Assembly: GCA_021442155.1 (NCBI GenBank)
Contig: CM038221.1
Coordinates: 25,109,906-25,173,905, forward strand
From: Cymbidium sinense
Lineage: Eukaryota > Streptophyta > Magnoliopsida > Asparagales > Orchidaceae
Length of the DNA: 64,000 nt
Reading direction: 5' to 3'
Shown here: positions 34,536 to 47,356 of the stretch, one piece after another
How the letters are laid out: each line of letters opens with the position of its first letter
How positions within the stretch are numbered: the first letter of the stretch is position 1
Program-made: the position numbers and the translations under genes
Notes under the pieces: generated by a model
Database searches by the model: none
What the model was told of the DNA's origin: nothing
Seen by the model: the letters and a program-made list of their open reading frames with translations, nothing else

Positions 34536-34692
34536 CGGTTTGGATTTTTTTAAAAAAGGATTTAGGTAGTCTTAACGAGCAGCACTAACGAAGACCGGGC
34601 CCCCGTTAAATGAGCGGCCTAGTTTTAAATTTTTTTTTTAATGCTCATTTCGCTAATTACAAATTAAAATGTGCTTAATTTAAAATTTAGTC

Positions 34693-34701
34693 ATTCTTAT
34701 T
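34693..34701. repeat. 9-bp target-site duplication, right (ATTCTTATT)
   Basis: Identical to 31914-31922. Confidence 0.9.
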
Positions 34702-35405
34702 TGGATTAACATTATTTGTAGGTATGAGCTATCAATGACAATCATCATAAATAATGGATCATAGTTCATTGATAAAGGGTTAAAGGAGTTTTGTAAATCC
34801 CAAAGAATACAATTAAAATTCACTTCAGTCCACTATGGTCTATTATGCTCAAAGCAATGGCTGGGTAGAAGTAGCGAATAGAAAATCCTTAACCAACTAA
34901 GAAGAAAGTAGAGGGTGCCAAGGCTAAATGTGTGGATTCTTTACTTGTCATACTCTGTGCTCTCAGAATAACTCTAACTACTGTAGCTGGACATATTCCA
35001 TTCACGCTATTAAATTGCACAAAAGCTATTTTACTAGTCAAGTACAAGATTTGCAACCAAAGAGTCCTCGCAATTGAAGGACTTGGTAAGAATGTGAAGT
35101 GGGAAAAGTGAATTTTGAGGTAGTGGAAGATACGCTTGACATGCTTGAAGAATTAAGGATTGAAATGTCACTAAGACAAAGAGGAGAATGGCCATACTAC
35201 AATTGCCACATCAAAGAGAAATATTTCAAAGCTAGCTACTTAGTACTGAAGAAAGTAGACACAACAGCTCAGTGAGGCATATAAGGCAAACTTGCCCAAA
35301 CTTGGAGTGGTCCTTACATCATTAAAAAATAAGTTATTGAGCATACCAGTCATAAACCCATGAAGCGCACGTACCTCATACATGAAATACAAGAGACCTT
35401 AAAAA
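34702..35405 (+). pseudogene. Integrase remnant part 2, Tat element (after MULE insertion)
   Basis: The frame continues as WINIICRYELSMTIIINNGS, then LKEFCKSQRIQLKFTSVHYG, then decayed WVEVANR, AGHIPFTLLNCTKAILLVK, YFKASYLVLKKVDTTAQ and GKLAQTWSGPYIIKK. These are the second half of the integrase core (FIWxNIICRFGIPxxLITDNGxQF...QIKLRFTSVxxPQxNGQVEVxNR), the TGETPFxLxYGxEA block and the C-terminal GDLVLRKV...GKLGPxWEGPYxV. Stops and shifts are numerous. It ends just before an (AT)n tract. Confidence 0.8.
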
Positions 35406-35420
35406 ACTTTATCTCTAAGA

Positions 35421-35421
<1 letters not shown>

Positions 35422-35471
<50 letters not shown>
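35422..35471. repeat. (AT)n microsatellite, about 25 units
   Basis: Uninterrupted AT run between the Tat integrase end and the Ogre-like left LTR. Confidence 0.95.
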
Positions 35472-35472
<1 letters not shown>

Positions 35473-35597
35473 TTATTTATTTCATTTTTGTACTTTTATT
35501 ATTAAAGCATAACTATAAGAAAACAAACTTTCTTAGTTAAAAGAACTTTCAACCTTTTTTATTCAAAGGAGTTCTGAGAGTAAATAAAAAAATACTT

Positions 35598-38500
35598 TGT
35601 TGACCTCATTTTTGGATAAAGTTAACATTACTTCCAAAACTAGCAATTAAGATACCTAATCCTAGATTAGGAATCTCCTAATTAGATACTTAGGATACTT
35701 CACTTAATGGCCAAATGCACCTTTCTAAGAATTAATCCAACTCAGCAAGATTGGATAGACCTAGACTAAATTCAAAACCAAATCTAAAGAATTTGAAATC
35801 TAATGACACTTGAACTTAGATCAAGGTGATATGATAATTAACCTAATTACCTTATTTTATCCTAAAACCATTTAAGCTTAAAGAAATTCAAACTAAATCA
35901 AAACAAATATAAATCAAAAGCAAACAAAGCAATGAATTAAAATTAAAAGCGTAAATAAATCCAAATCCAAATTAAGTTCAAAAAGTGGTTAACCCTTTTG
36001 TCATAGGTTTGACTTAAGTGGGTCCCACCAAGTCAAAGGTCAATCCACATAAATTTGGCCAAATGATTTGACCAAGATGGACCAAATTTGGCTTTAAACT
36101 TAAGGTAAATGAAATTATTTTATCCAATGCATTCCAAATCCTTTGATCAACATAATTGAAATGAAAATACACCATAATTGAGCCAAATAAGCTAGCTGAC
36201 TCAATCCAATCCAACTCAACCCACTTAAGCCATAAAGGGTTTAATATGGAATAAACTCTTGGATAATTGCAAATTCCAGGAAATCCATTAATTGAAAGCA
36301 TCATAAAGAATGAAATTGATGTAATTCAAGCATTAACCTAGTCCTAATTCACCAAATGAAATGAATTAGCTCAACTTACATCAAAATTTCTTAAATGGCA
36401 TAATTGAACCCAAGTTCAAACCCAATCCCTTGGAATGCACTCAAACCCAACCAAAAATAATTTAGGATGATTGGCAGCCAAAACCAAGTGGATTAATCAA
36501 GTCCAAATGCATCCAAAATGATGGGCTATACCATGGAAAAAGGATTGCATGAAGCCAAATCCAATTTGCCCAATCCCTCATCCCCTTAGCATTCCACCTC
36601 CTTAAAGCCTTGGACAGCTATTAAACAACTGAGGATCCTCAGAGCTAGCCTCCAAGAACATCAATCAGCCATGGTTGACTAAGGAGAAGGAAAATCCAAT
36701 AAAATGGTTTCAACTTCTAATGGCAAAAGGATATAGACATATTGTCAAGCCAAACTAATCATCCCATCATCTTTCCCACTTCACGCGAAGTTGATTTCGA
36801 TCTTGCTCTGATCCTCTCGTCATTGAGAGGTAGGAAAATGACCAAAGAAAATGAAAGGGAGGTAGTGCTTGGCCTATGAGGTAATCCTGAAGGAGAGGGT
36901 CCAATTCCTTCTTCCCACAGCCTCGTTGCATCATTCCGGAGCTGTTGGAGTCAATCCGGTCGTTAAAGATCGTAAGAGTTGAGGTATGCCATTAAAGCCT
37001 CCTTTAAGCTTTTGATTTTGGGACTAATCAAAAGATATTTGATCTCAAGTGAGATCAAATCATATATATCCATTTGATTTTATTCACTAATAGTTTTGGA
37101 ATCAAAATAAAGCAATTTTGATGGTTGGATCACTGAAGATTTGCTCAAATCAACGAACGGTTCATGTCGTTCATCCTAAAGAGAGATCTTGACATACGCT
37201 CTTCGCTGGAATGGATGGCTCGACAAAGTGATCGTTTGATTAAACCCCTTGAGGAAAACTATGGATCGATCATAGCCATCCGATTTTCGATCACATGGCA
37301 CAAATTAGCCCATGCACCACCGTTTTGATGCGGGATCCACGTGGATCCCGCGTGGACAAATGCCACGACGCCACGTCGGATCCACATGGATCCGATGGTT
37401 AAAATGAAAAACTAGGTTTTTTATTTTAAAATTTAAGGAAAAATGCTAGAAAATTTTAAAAATAATAGAAAATCAAATATAACTCTAAAATTTACAAATT
37501 TTGGGTTTGGATTTCTTTTGATGAGAGGAATCAATTAAAATTAAAATCCCCAAATTATGTGGGGGATATTTTGACTTAATTTGAGTTTGAATGAAAATGT
37601 TTAAGCATAAATTAATTGCAAACCATTGATCACAATGATTTTAGACTTTGGAGAATTAAAATTGAGGTTATGATACACATTAAGTGAATTTTTCATAATT
37701 TATTGAGTAATAAATCATAATATAGTAAATTTCAAACTCTAAACCTTAATTTCAAAAAAATAATAATAAATTAATATTAAATGAAATAAATTATGGAAAA
37801 TGACCAAAGCATTTTAAATCATCATAACATGCCCCAATGAACATAAATAAACCATTGAAACTCTTTAAAACCTAATGAATTACAAAATCACCTAATTTGG
37901 CCTTTAGTTAAATTAATTAATTAATTAAATTAACCCAACTTAAATAAATCATAATAAATTAATCAGAACCCCAAATATTATTAATAAACCCTATATGAAT
38001 GCATATTCGAGAGGGGAATCAAGAAAAAATAAATGATCCTTATTAATTTAAGCTTAATTTAAGTTTTAATAAAATAATTAAAAATTTAATTAACCCCAAA
38101 TTATACATGTGATTAAGGTGAAATTTTAGGAAAATCAAATTAGAAAGGAACCCCACTTATCATAAAAATTTCAAACCCAATTGACCTATAGATTTGGAAT
38201 TCTTGAATTTCTAAATCTTTAGGTCAATTTAAAGGAAATAATAAATTAGAAAAATCATAGAAATTATAAAATCCATAATATATAACTTAAAACATCATAA
38301 TCAACATTAGAACACTTGAATAAAAATACCCAAGCAATCTGAAAGTTAAGAAGCATAATTAATCATAAGTTAATGATTATGGATGATTGAAAATATGAGA
38401 TTTAATGATATTCCGAAAAAAAGTAATAATCAATAAACCTAATGAACTGAAATAGAAAGTTGATTAATCTCTGAACTTTGTAATCCATCTAAATATAAAT

Positions 38501-41500
38501 ACATTAGAGCAATTTAGATTAAGGGATAAAGTGACCATAAATGCAAATATGAAAGATTAAGTATAATTGAACTTTAGGGTAAGTTGAATTGAATTTGAAA
38601 TGACATAAAGATTTAAAGTAACATAGGGTAAGTTTAATACACATGAAAATAATCCTTCTTTAAACTCCTTAAGTAAGGATGAATAAGGGAAATCACATTA
38701 TGCTAAGTGATAAAAGGAAACTCTTTAAAATAACATAATCATCATTTCCTTTAAAATTAATTGGAGTGAAGTTGAACTATTCCATAATGTATGAAATCAT
38801 AATTTGGAATCAATCATCTTAATCTAATTTCATTAATAAACATTAGAAAATTTCATGGCATGAATAAGTTGAAATAAGAATAAATAATTGATGCAAATGG
38901 GTTATAATTAATGTATAATAAATTCAAGATAATAAAAATTATGTAAATGTGTTCTAAAATTGAAACAAGGTAAATTGAATAATATTAAACTTAAAATTGA
39001 ATGTAAGTTTACTTAAGTTAATAAATATCAATGAAAATGAATAAATGAAATTAACTTGAATTGAATAAATGTATAAGATACATACACCTAAATGTAATAA
39101 GTAAACTAAACCATTCTAAAATTCAATAAACAAAAGAAATAAATATAAGTTAAATGAAACATAAAAATATAAAAGATGAAACATTAAGTTAAATGAAAGC
39201 AAACATAAAGGTTTACCTTAAACTAAACAAAATAATATTAAGAAATGAAATGGAAAAGAATGAAACACATTTGATTGACATAATAAATAAATATCAAATA
39301 TGAACTTTGACAAAAAGAAAGAAAAATAAATAAAATCAAAAAATAAATTAAAAGAAGAATCAAATTTTAGAAGGATGAAAATTATAAACTTAATTCAAAT
39401 CAAAATCATCTAAATGAATCTAAAAGGATTAATTAAGATACTTAAGGATATTAGTTGGACTTTTAGAATAAATCTTCATCTTAGGATGAAGGCTTTATCC
39501 TATTAGGACTTGGGATATTGAATAGAATGGGTTCCACCCAAAATGGAACATATTATTTTCTTCATTCTTGAAAACCTAATTTGACTTTAACATAAAGATG
39601 CACCTAAAATTAAAATAAAATTATAAATCATTTGAATTGAAACCATCCAAAGGTAAAATAAACAAAATTCAAAATTCAAATTCAAATTAATTTAAAAGAG
39701 GCATAACAAAGTCTTGCCACACAAACTTATATCCTTCACACACTAGATCATTAGGTCACATACCCTAGAATTAGGTTAGGTCATTTTGTGATTTTCTGTA
39801 ATATTCTATAATGTTGTGAAGTGGAATGCCTTTTTATTATTTTGTAGTATACATTTTTAGATTGGATGGCTAGGAATGATTGTTGTTAGTCTGGATGGTA
39901 GGATGTTATTTTTAGAATTAACATTATCTTCTATAAAGGGTTGTGCTAAAAGGGAACTGTTGTGATAAATAAATTATAAAATTACTATTTAGTTGCAGGT
40001 GTTGAATAGTCCCTTAGCATAGCCCAATAAACAAATGGGCTTGGCAAGTAACTAATGCCAAGCCTGTACATTTTTAAAATATAACTATTGTGTGCTGTTT
40101 ATATTTTCCTGATATTTATTTTGTATGGTTTAGGATTTGTCTTTGAATTTAATGAAAATTTGAGCTTAGAATTAGGTTAGAATCTATGGGGTCTAGGATT
40201 AGCAGGAGATAATCATACTAGTAGATAGGTATAGAGGTCCCCTGTGAAGCCTAATGGAGGTCCTTGAAGAAGGAGATAATCCTAAAAAGAAGACTCATAG
40301 ATCTAAACTATAGTTTTAGGTCATGCTATGAGGGCAAAGCTTAGCTACCCATTTTCTCTTTCTTCCAGGATGTACATGGTATCCAATCACATTGGCCTTT
40401 CTTTAAATTAATTTGACTTGATTTACGTTGGGTTCCTAATAAATTCAACCAGCTTTTCTAGGTTTCTTTATATATTATGTTTTTTATGATGAATGCTTGG
40501 ACGTAGGCTCAAAAGAAAAATTAAATTTTCTACCCAATTAAATCTAATCAACTCAAACATAAAAATAAAGAAATTTGAAATCTCACATAAATTAAAGCCC
40601 TAGGGATAACCTAAAATCAACTAGAAAGAATGATCATTTAAAAATCATGCAATCATATTACTTTAACTCTTGAATTGGGCACTTCACTCATTACACATAA
40701 GGGGCATCTAACCTATGAGGATGACAACCTTCTTGGGAAAGTCTGCCTTCTTTTATTGATTTGTCCCATAACCATTTCTAATTGCATGACATTTAGGAAT
40801 AAAAATGCATACCCAAGACCTTAATAATCTTGGATCAAAATATCTAAAAAGCTAAAATGTGCATTAATTAGATGCTTTTCATACCTTACATGATCTTAAG
40901 GATTAGGGAGTGAGTTTAAGTTCTTAGATTCTTTCCTAAAATGCAATAGTCTAGCCATCTTGCATACATGAGACTTGACATCATGGATTTAAAATATGCT
41001 TAGGTGATGTTAGCTGGCAATCCTTCTAGGTGGGTTATAAGTCTAGAAGAGTCAGAGATAGATTTGTTCCCTCAAGTGAGAGGAATGACCCATAATTCTT
41101 AAAATGAAATTCGATCAAGCATATGACTTGTGTTAAGGGCACTAATAGACTTAGGTTTTGAAGAATCTTCATTGGAGTAAGTCTTCAATCTTAGGCTTTT
41201 CTACAGTCTTGTGCTGCTAGAATCTAAGCCCTAGACTTTTAAGTAAATGCCAATTCAAAATTTAAATTAATTCTAAAATTTAAAGCCCAATGATAGGATA
41301 GTTCAAATGCTTACTAGGCATCTTAGTATCAACATTTCCTACTTCATCTTATTTGGCTTTCAAAAATAAGTCTTTCCATTTTGGATTATTCTAATTGAAA
41401 TTCTAAATATCATTCCTTTGAAAACCAACTTAGAATTCCATAGAAATAATAACTTATTTTTTTAAATCGAGAGTATTCTTAGGAAGAGACCCTTCATTCC

Positions 41501-41840
41501 TAAGATGTAATCAACTATAGGGGCTTGCCCTTATAGGGAACCATGAACCCAGTTTAAATAAACTTTGTTTACTTCCCATGTAGTTCAGAGGAAAACTCTA
41601 CAGTCTATGAAAGACCCATTAGCCTTAGAGTCTTTTATTAAATGATCAATTCATTATAGGATAACATATTTAACTTTCAGAGATGATATGTTTATTCTCT
41701 AATAATATATTTGATCATCCAAATAAGAAATTCTTAAATCTTATGTGGTGTCATAAATTTTTTCCATAGAGATTTTCTTGACTCCACTAGAGAATGTTCC
41801 TCTCTCCATCTGTAGAAATAAGTTATTATTTCCATAATCA
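35598..41840 (+). mobile_element. Left LTR of giant Ogre-like Ty3/gypsy element, about 6.2 kb
   Basis: Begins TGTTGACCTCATTTTTGG and is repeated from 51479 (TATTGACCTCCTTTTTGG) with the same order of blocks through 39440, and then again from 63529 after an insertion in the right copy. The right end (41836-41843) is inferred from alignment to the end of the related solo LTR (CCATA / TCAACA). The LTR is otherwise non-coding. Its length is in the upper range for plant LTRs and typical of Ogre/Tat. It inserted into the 3' part of the Tat element (candidate 5-bp target TACTT at 35593-35597). It holds a donor/acceptor pair at 36984 and 40368. Confidence 0.85.
36984..40368 (+). other. Putative intron inside the LTR leader
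   Basis: Donor GAG|GTATGCC at 36984 and acceptor TTCTCTTTCTTCCAG at 40367-40368. The solo LTR of the related family has AAG|GTATGC at 58710 and a pyrimidine-containing stretch ending GTGCAG at 62077, giving nearly the same length (3385 versus 3368 bp). The right LTR conserves the donor at 53285; its acceptor would be beyond the window. Splicing is inferred only. Confidence 0.35.
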
Positions 41841-42159
41841 ACAATGTATTAATGTTTTCACAAGTCAAGATTACCTTTCTTATTGTTGAATATCGCTTCA
41901 TTTCATTATTGGTATAACATATTCAACATCTACTAAACAAAAGAGAATATAAAACTATCCCACTTGGGAAATTAAATACTACAATTTTATAACTTCTAAA
42001 TTTTAGAAAAAAATATATTTTAAAATAAAAAATTCTAGCCATAACAAAATTGGCTAAAGTTTCCTAATGGGTCAAAAGCTTTTCTTTTCAGTACATTTTG
42101 GTTATTATTTATTATATCTTGTTTAAAATTTATTATTTTTGTAAACAGACAATGGTTGG

Positions 42160-43790
42160 ACAACTAATTTTTGTTGTTACGTCTGGGATTAGCTTTTCCA
42201 TGGATAGTAGCATGTTGGCATGATTGTCATCAAGTTTGGAGCCAGCTTTGAGAACCTAAACATCGCTACAAATGGAGTGACATTAGCTCATGTTTCTGAG
42301 GCAGTTGATAAAAAAATAGCCAATTTTGGAGTTCTCTAGTGCACCTCCTCCTATTCTTGATGAAAGTAAGAAAGTTACTGCCCATGTCATTGAGAGGGTC
42401 TAGATGGGTCCTGCTCAAAAGAAAGTCAAGCTGCCCACTCTAGAGGCATTGCTTGCGCCCTTTCTTTCTAGTACCTTTGAGGTAGGTTCTACTTCTGAGC
42501 CCCCTAAGATGACTAAAAGTTAGAAGAAAAATAAGGGTAGAATACTTAAGAGGATATCCCTTAAGAAGAGAAAACAGAAAGAAATGCTGGCATAGAACTG
42601 GCTAAGGTGAGGAATGGATATACCCTCTGTGATACTTCCTCTCTCTTAGGTGGAAGAAGATATCACCCTCTTTTTACTGCTTATGGAGAGGAGGATATAT
42701 CTAGGATTGCGAGTTCTCCACCTTGCCCCTTCATTCATGAAGATAAGAATAGTTTTAAAATGTTGAACAAAAGACACGTGGCATGCTAGAACTTCCATAG
42801 GAACTTTGGACCCTCCTCTTACACTAAGGAGGAGTTACTCAGAGCTATGAAGGATCATGCATCAAAAAGCTAGAAAAAGAAATCTTAGGAAGACCTTCTC
42901 TTCCATTACAAAGGGAAAGGGAAGGAGGCCATTCCTGTTAGGAGAAAGCCTTCTTATCCAATGGTTGTTGTACTAGGGCAATATTATCTCCTGGAAAATC
43001 ATTGACTTGGCATAAAGATTAGTCAATTAGTCTAGGGAGAGATAGAATCCTTCCTAGAAAAGAAAAGAAGAAGTCTATGTTATGAAGGTTCCACTGGTCG
43101 TTGAGCCTAGAGTTCCTTCACCACCTTCGCCACTTTCATCTCTAGAGAGAGTACTTGTCACTAGGCCTATTCCATATAGGCCATCATCATCTTCACCTAA
43201 GCCTTGAGCTGAAGGGATGTCATCATCTTATTTTTCAAGTAGGAAAATAGAGTCTCTTCATCCATCTTCTTACATTAAAGAGATGATGAGTGACACCTTG
43301 GCTTGAGAGCCACTCTTGAGGAAGTCCCTACTGCCCAAGGGACACAAAAGGTGAAGAGTCTAAAATAAGACCCATGGATATGGGTGATGAGTCCAATATC
43401 ATTCTCGATAGCAGTGGTGCACCATTTCTATCAAAAGAAGAAATGAAAACCATTGCAAAAGATGAAGAAGATGAGGAAAGAAAAATAATGTAAAAATGTT
43501 ATGATCTAGAATAGGATGATCTATTAGATGATGATTCAGGACTACCTATAGCTCATATTTACATGGTGTTTTTTAGATCATCAAAGAAAGAACAAGATGA
43601 GTCACAAGAAAATCCTGTAATGAATCCCACTCAACAACTGATCCTTCAATTATGAAAGAAGGTTGATCAAATTGCTTTGATGGAGAAGAGGATCAAGCAA
43701 ATGATTACTACCATGCAATCCTTCAGAGCATCATCCCCTCCTCTTCACATTCTCATCATGTTGAGCAACCCAAATTTCATATCCCACTGC
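42160..43790 (+). pseudogene. Degenerate coding-like region upstream of gag (possible extra ORF)
   Basis: Broken plus-strand reading with charged, Lys/Glu/Ser/Pro-rich stretches (for example LPTLEALLAPFLSSTFEVGS and KDEEDEERKIM). Ogre elements carry an additional ORF of unknown function before gag, and position suggests this may be its relic. No domain is recognised. Confidence 0.35.
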
Positions 43791-43794
43791 TGAT

Positions 43795-44950
43795 TTGAGA
43801 ATTGGTTTAGATGAGTATCGTCAAGAGCAAAAGCCTATAGACGATATACCCTATGCAACTGGACTAAAGTCATTGGTTGAGCAACAACTTAAAGAAGCCT
43901 TGGCATACTCACAAGGCATGACCTTAGTTCCAACGGGCATACCCTACCCTAAGGAATATGATTATATTCCTATCCTAAATGGATTCATGCCTCCCTCTTC
44001 AAAGTATTTGACGGGACTGGAAATCCCAAACATTATTTAGCTCACTTCCAAAGTTGCATTCTGGAGGGAGCGATGCTGGAGGGAGCGATGCTTTATTATT
44101 TAGATAGTTCGTTAGTAGCTTCACCAAAGTTGCATTATTGGTATCTGGTCCAATGATTTTGCACTTTAAACTAGAAGGCATGTTTGTAAAAAAATTCACT
44201 GGATCTCAACAACATATCAATGTAGGTGACCTAGTGGTAGGAACAAAAGCATGGTGAGTCTTTAGTGGATTATATCTTGAGATGGAGAATCTTAAGTCTT
44301 AAGTGTGATCCCCAGCTGTATAGAGTAGCATGCTATTAAGATTCTCCTCAGAAACATCTACATTCCCGTCGCCTTTTTGTTGAAAGGCTATAATTAAAAC
44401 CTTTGAAAAATTCCTAAATAAAGCCTCTAGCTTGCAAGAAGAAGCCCTTAAGATGACTTTCCTAAAGATCACTCTTCTATATAATAGTCAAAACCTAGGA
44501 AGCTTTTAAAAAGAAGGCAATCAATGTCTCTATAGTGGATAGGGGAAAGGCTCCCATTTAGATACAGTTAGAGTGGCCTTTATCCTTTAGGCCACCACAA
44601 CAGCAGGTATCATCTTCCCTAAAGAAGGTTACAACCAACTCTTTTTTTGAAAGAATGAAGCATACATATTCTTTTAAAAAAGAGGCGGTGTGGAATATCT
44701 TCAAAAATTTAAAAAAGAAGCTAGATTCAAACTACCCAACCCAAAAAGGACAGAGGAAGTTGGAAAAGTAAATAACCCTTACTATTGTCCATACCACCAC
44801 ATGTTAGGGATACTAATGAATATTGCTTCACATTTAAAGACTAGCTCAAAGAAATTACAAGAAGGGGTTGGTGATCATACCAAAAGAATACCTTGTGGAC
44901 CCTAGACAAGGGTCCATTAAGGTTATCACAGGTGACTCTACTTCTTCTAG
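43795..44950 (+). pseudogene. Gag remnant, Ogre-like element
   Basis: Starts with SLVEQQLKEAL...GIPYPKEYDYIPILNGFMPP, then, after a shift, FKVFDGTGNPKHYLAHFQSC and FVKKFTGSQQHINVGDLVVG, ILRW..LSLKCDPQLYR, and a CPYHHMLG-H-CFTFKD type block near 44770-44870. This follows the gag pattern PEFxKFDGTGxPxxHLxxFxxxC...FxxxFxxNxxxxxxxxxL...YCPYHRxxGHxxExCFxxKD of Ogre/Tat elements. It contains a 15-bp perfect tandem duplication (44063-44092). Confidence 0.75.
44063..44092. repeat. 15-bp perfect tandem duplication in gag
   Basis: GGAGGGAGCGATGCT occurs twice in direct succession. Being a multiple of three it keeps the frame and repeats LEGAM in gag. Perfect identity suggests it is recent. Confidence 0.9.
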
Positions 44951-45359
44951 TACTCCTTCTTCAGATGAATGAGATATAGCTCTATCCCATTCTTCTAAAA
45001 AGTATTTGATAAAATTTTTTAAAAATTCCATGCAAGATTCGATGAAGACTTGAAGTAAGATCATTCAGATTGATCAACCAGTGTCTCAAGAGTGAGTTCC
45101 ACCTCTACCGAGTTAGCATCTTCAGCTTCACAGATGATTGGAGAGAGTGGTTAGGGAGGGGTACATGTTGTATATGATAGAGTTATGTATGATAAAGATG
45201 AAAAGGCTTAGCCTTACATTTTTTTAATCTTTTTGTACTCATTTCAAAAATATTAATAAAAAGTCCACCTCGAAAGGCATTTCTTACATTTTTGCCATTT
45301 ATGACGAATGTTTCTAAAAATGTAAGAAAAAAAAAGATACAAAAGAAAATTTTCATGAT

Positions 45360-46245
45360 TTGTTTTATGAACTAGAATCAGATGTTGATAGCCATATGGA
45401 AGACCTACAAGGCAATCCTCTTAGCATAGATATAGAATTATCATATTCTGATCAATCTCTAGAGAGGGATATCAGTGATGAGGATCAGGTTGATACAACC
45501 TTCAGAGATATTACTAAAGTCAATCTTCAAAGTGGAAGAGTTTTAACACCTCACCTATCTTCTCCTCTTAAAGTTAAAGGGAAGCAAATTATAGATCAAA
45601 GTTCAAATCTAGAACCTTTGCCAAAAGAAGCAGTAGTTAAGACAAATGCTCCTAAGGTCGATTACAACATTTTAGCCCATCTTAGGAAACTTCCTGCTAG
45701 ATTGAGTATTTATGACATCCTTATTCTCTCAAAAGAAATGAAAGAGTCATTAGTATAAGCATTACTTGACCTAGAGATATGGCTAACCTAGCTAGTAGAA
45801 ACTTCCTCAGATGAGGCTTGCTACTTCAAAGAAATTCCTGGAGTTACTTTCTCAACGAGGATCTACTTTTGGGGACTACTGATCATAACCATCCCCTTTA
45901 CATTTTTTTCAAAGTAGAGAACATCAAGTTGTCAAGAGTTCTAGTAGACTCTGGTGCATCAGTCAATATCATGAACTCTAGAACATTATCATTCTTAAAA
46001 ATAGATACTTAGACTCAGCTCAGATAAATTGTTACTGAGTGGTTTCAATAAAATTAGGGAGAAAGCTTTAGGTTCGATTACTCTATTATTGGAAATAGAA
46101 GGATTGAAAAAGCTAAATTCCACATCATAGACTCAAAAATATCCTTCAATGTCCTCTTAGGCAGACCTTGGATTCATGAGTATAAAATGATTCCCTCCTC
46201 ACTCCACCAGTGTATTAAGTACACTAGGGATAGAGTAGAATACAC
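45360..46245 (+). pseudogene. Protease region, Ogre-like element (interrupted by LINE)
   Basis: The longest open piece (45360-45758, 132 codons) ends with VDYNILAHLRKLPARLSIYD and ILILSKEMKESL, typical of the Ogre segment before protease. After a shift come EDLLLGTTDHNHPLYIFFKV and LSRVLVDSGASVNIMNSRTL (active site DSGASVNI), then AKFHIIDSKISFNVLLGRPW and IHEYKMIPSSLHQCIKYTRD with RVEYT. The frame is broken by the LINE at 46246 and resumes as IKGNIQP at 47357. Confidence 0.8.
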
Positions 46246-47351
46246 AACAACAACAACAACAACAACAAGCCTTAATCCCATTTATACATGAATCCTTCTT
46301 TGTGTCCTATGTCAAATTCTCATTTAATTCAAGTATACTAAGATCATTTTTTATACATCTTAGTCTTTTGGGTCTACCTCTACCTTTCTTAACATAAGAA
46401 AATCTAATGCATCTACTCTCCTAATGATTCTGACCTAAGCTTATGTGGCCAAACCATCTAAGACTCTCCCTAATCTTATCTACTGAGCTACTCCAACTTT
46501 TTTTGAACATACTCATTTTGATTCTATCTCTAAGAGTAAACTCATCCACGGGCATCCTCATCTCAGAATTAGTCTTATGCTTCTCTTTTTTGGACATTAC
46601 AAAAGTCATTGCAGTCTTACCACCATCTTATAAAATTTTTCCTTAAGTTTAAGTGGAACTTTTCTATCACATAGTACGATGCATTCCTCCACTTCAACCA
46701 TCCAACTTGAATTCTACTAATAACATCACCATCTATTTCACCATCATTTTGAACAATAGAGCCTAAATATAATCACTCTTATTAATGACTTGATCACCTA
46801 AAGTCACAACACTATCACTAAAACTTCTACAACTAAAATTACACTCCATATATTAGTTTTAGATCTACTTGAAAACCTTTAGACTCTAAAGTTGACCTCC
46901 ATAATTCAAGTTTCTTTGGACTCCCTCTAGTCTTATCAACAAGAAGAATGTCATCAGCAAAAAGCATACACCAATGTACATCTTCTTGTAAATGCCTCGT
47001 AAGAACATCCATAACTAAAGTAAAAAGATAAGGGCTTAATGTTGATCCTTGGTGTAATCCAAAGAAATAGGAAAATATTTTGTCAATCCTCCTTGTGTTT
47101 GGATACAAATAGACTCTATACATATCCTAATGACTTGAATATAACCAATATTAACTCCTTTCTATTCTAAAACTCTCCAAAGAACATCTCTTGAGACTTT
47201 ATCATAAGCTCTAAATCAATAAATATCATATGTAGATCCTTCTTACTTTCTCTATGCTTCTCCATCAAACCTCTTAACAAATGTATAACATCCATAGTAG
47301 ATCTACCTGGCATGAAACCAAACTGATTGTGAGAAACTATCAAAGGAAATA
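46246..47351 (-). mobile_element. 5'-truncated L1-type LINE nested in the Ogre-like element
   Basis: The 3' end is at the left: on the plus strand an (AAC)n run (46244-46268) followed by AAGCCTTAATCCCATTTATA, which is the conserved 3' terminus and TTG-repeat tail of a common plant L1 group in reverse. The right end is truncated inside RT. Skipping it joins RVEYT to IKGNIQP in the host frame. Flanks share only a short (A)TACAC, so the target duplication is weak or decayed. Confidence 0.85.
46839..47340 (-). pseudogene. LINE reverse transcriptase fragment
   Basis: The minus strand reads NQFGFMPGRSTMDVIHLLRG, LMEKHRESKKDLHMIFIDLE, then after shifts [40 protein letters not shown] and [14 protein letters not shown]. 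These are non-LTR RT motifs including the FADD catalytic box, here intact (FADDILL). Stops and a frameshift lie between the two halves. Confidence 0.88.
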
Positions 47352-47356
47352 TACAC

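Larger units (their letters stand above)
31923..34692. mobile_element. Mutator-like element (MULE), 2770 bp, with internal tandem array
   Basis: It is flanked by perfect 9-bp duplications (ATTCTTATT). Its terminal inverted repeats begin GGCTAAATTTTTAAATTA on the left and GACTAAATTTTAAATTA on the reverse complement of the right, and remain similar for about 150 bp (AATTAGC.AAATG, AACTAGGC, CTCGTTAA..., TTTTTTAAAAAAA). Long TIRs plus a 9-bp duplication are the Mutator signature. Skipping the element restores the host integrase frame exactly. Inside are a tandem array of about 172 bp (32080-33255), an AT-rich stretch, a zinc-knuckle exon on the minus strand (33628-33766) and a GC-rich block (34385-34535). 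No transposase core was seen, so it is non-autonomous. Confidence 0.92.

Noticed and set aside
34373..34588. 71-codon plus-strand frame across the GC-rich MULE block
   Set aside because: No recognisable domain; the open frame is explained by GC content and the block is reported as composition only.
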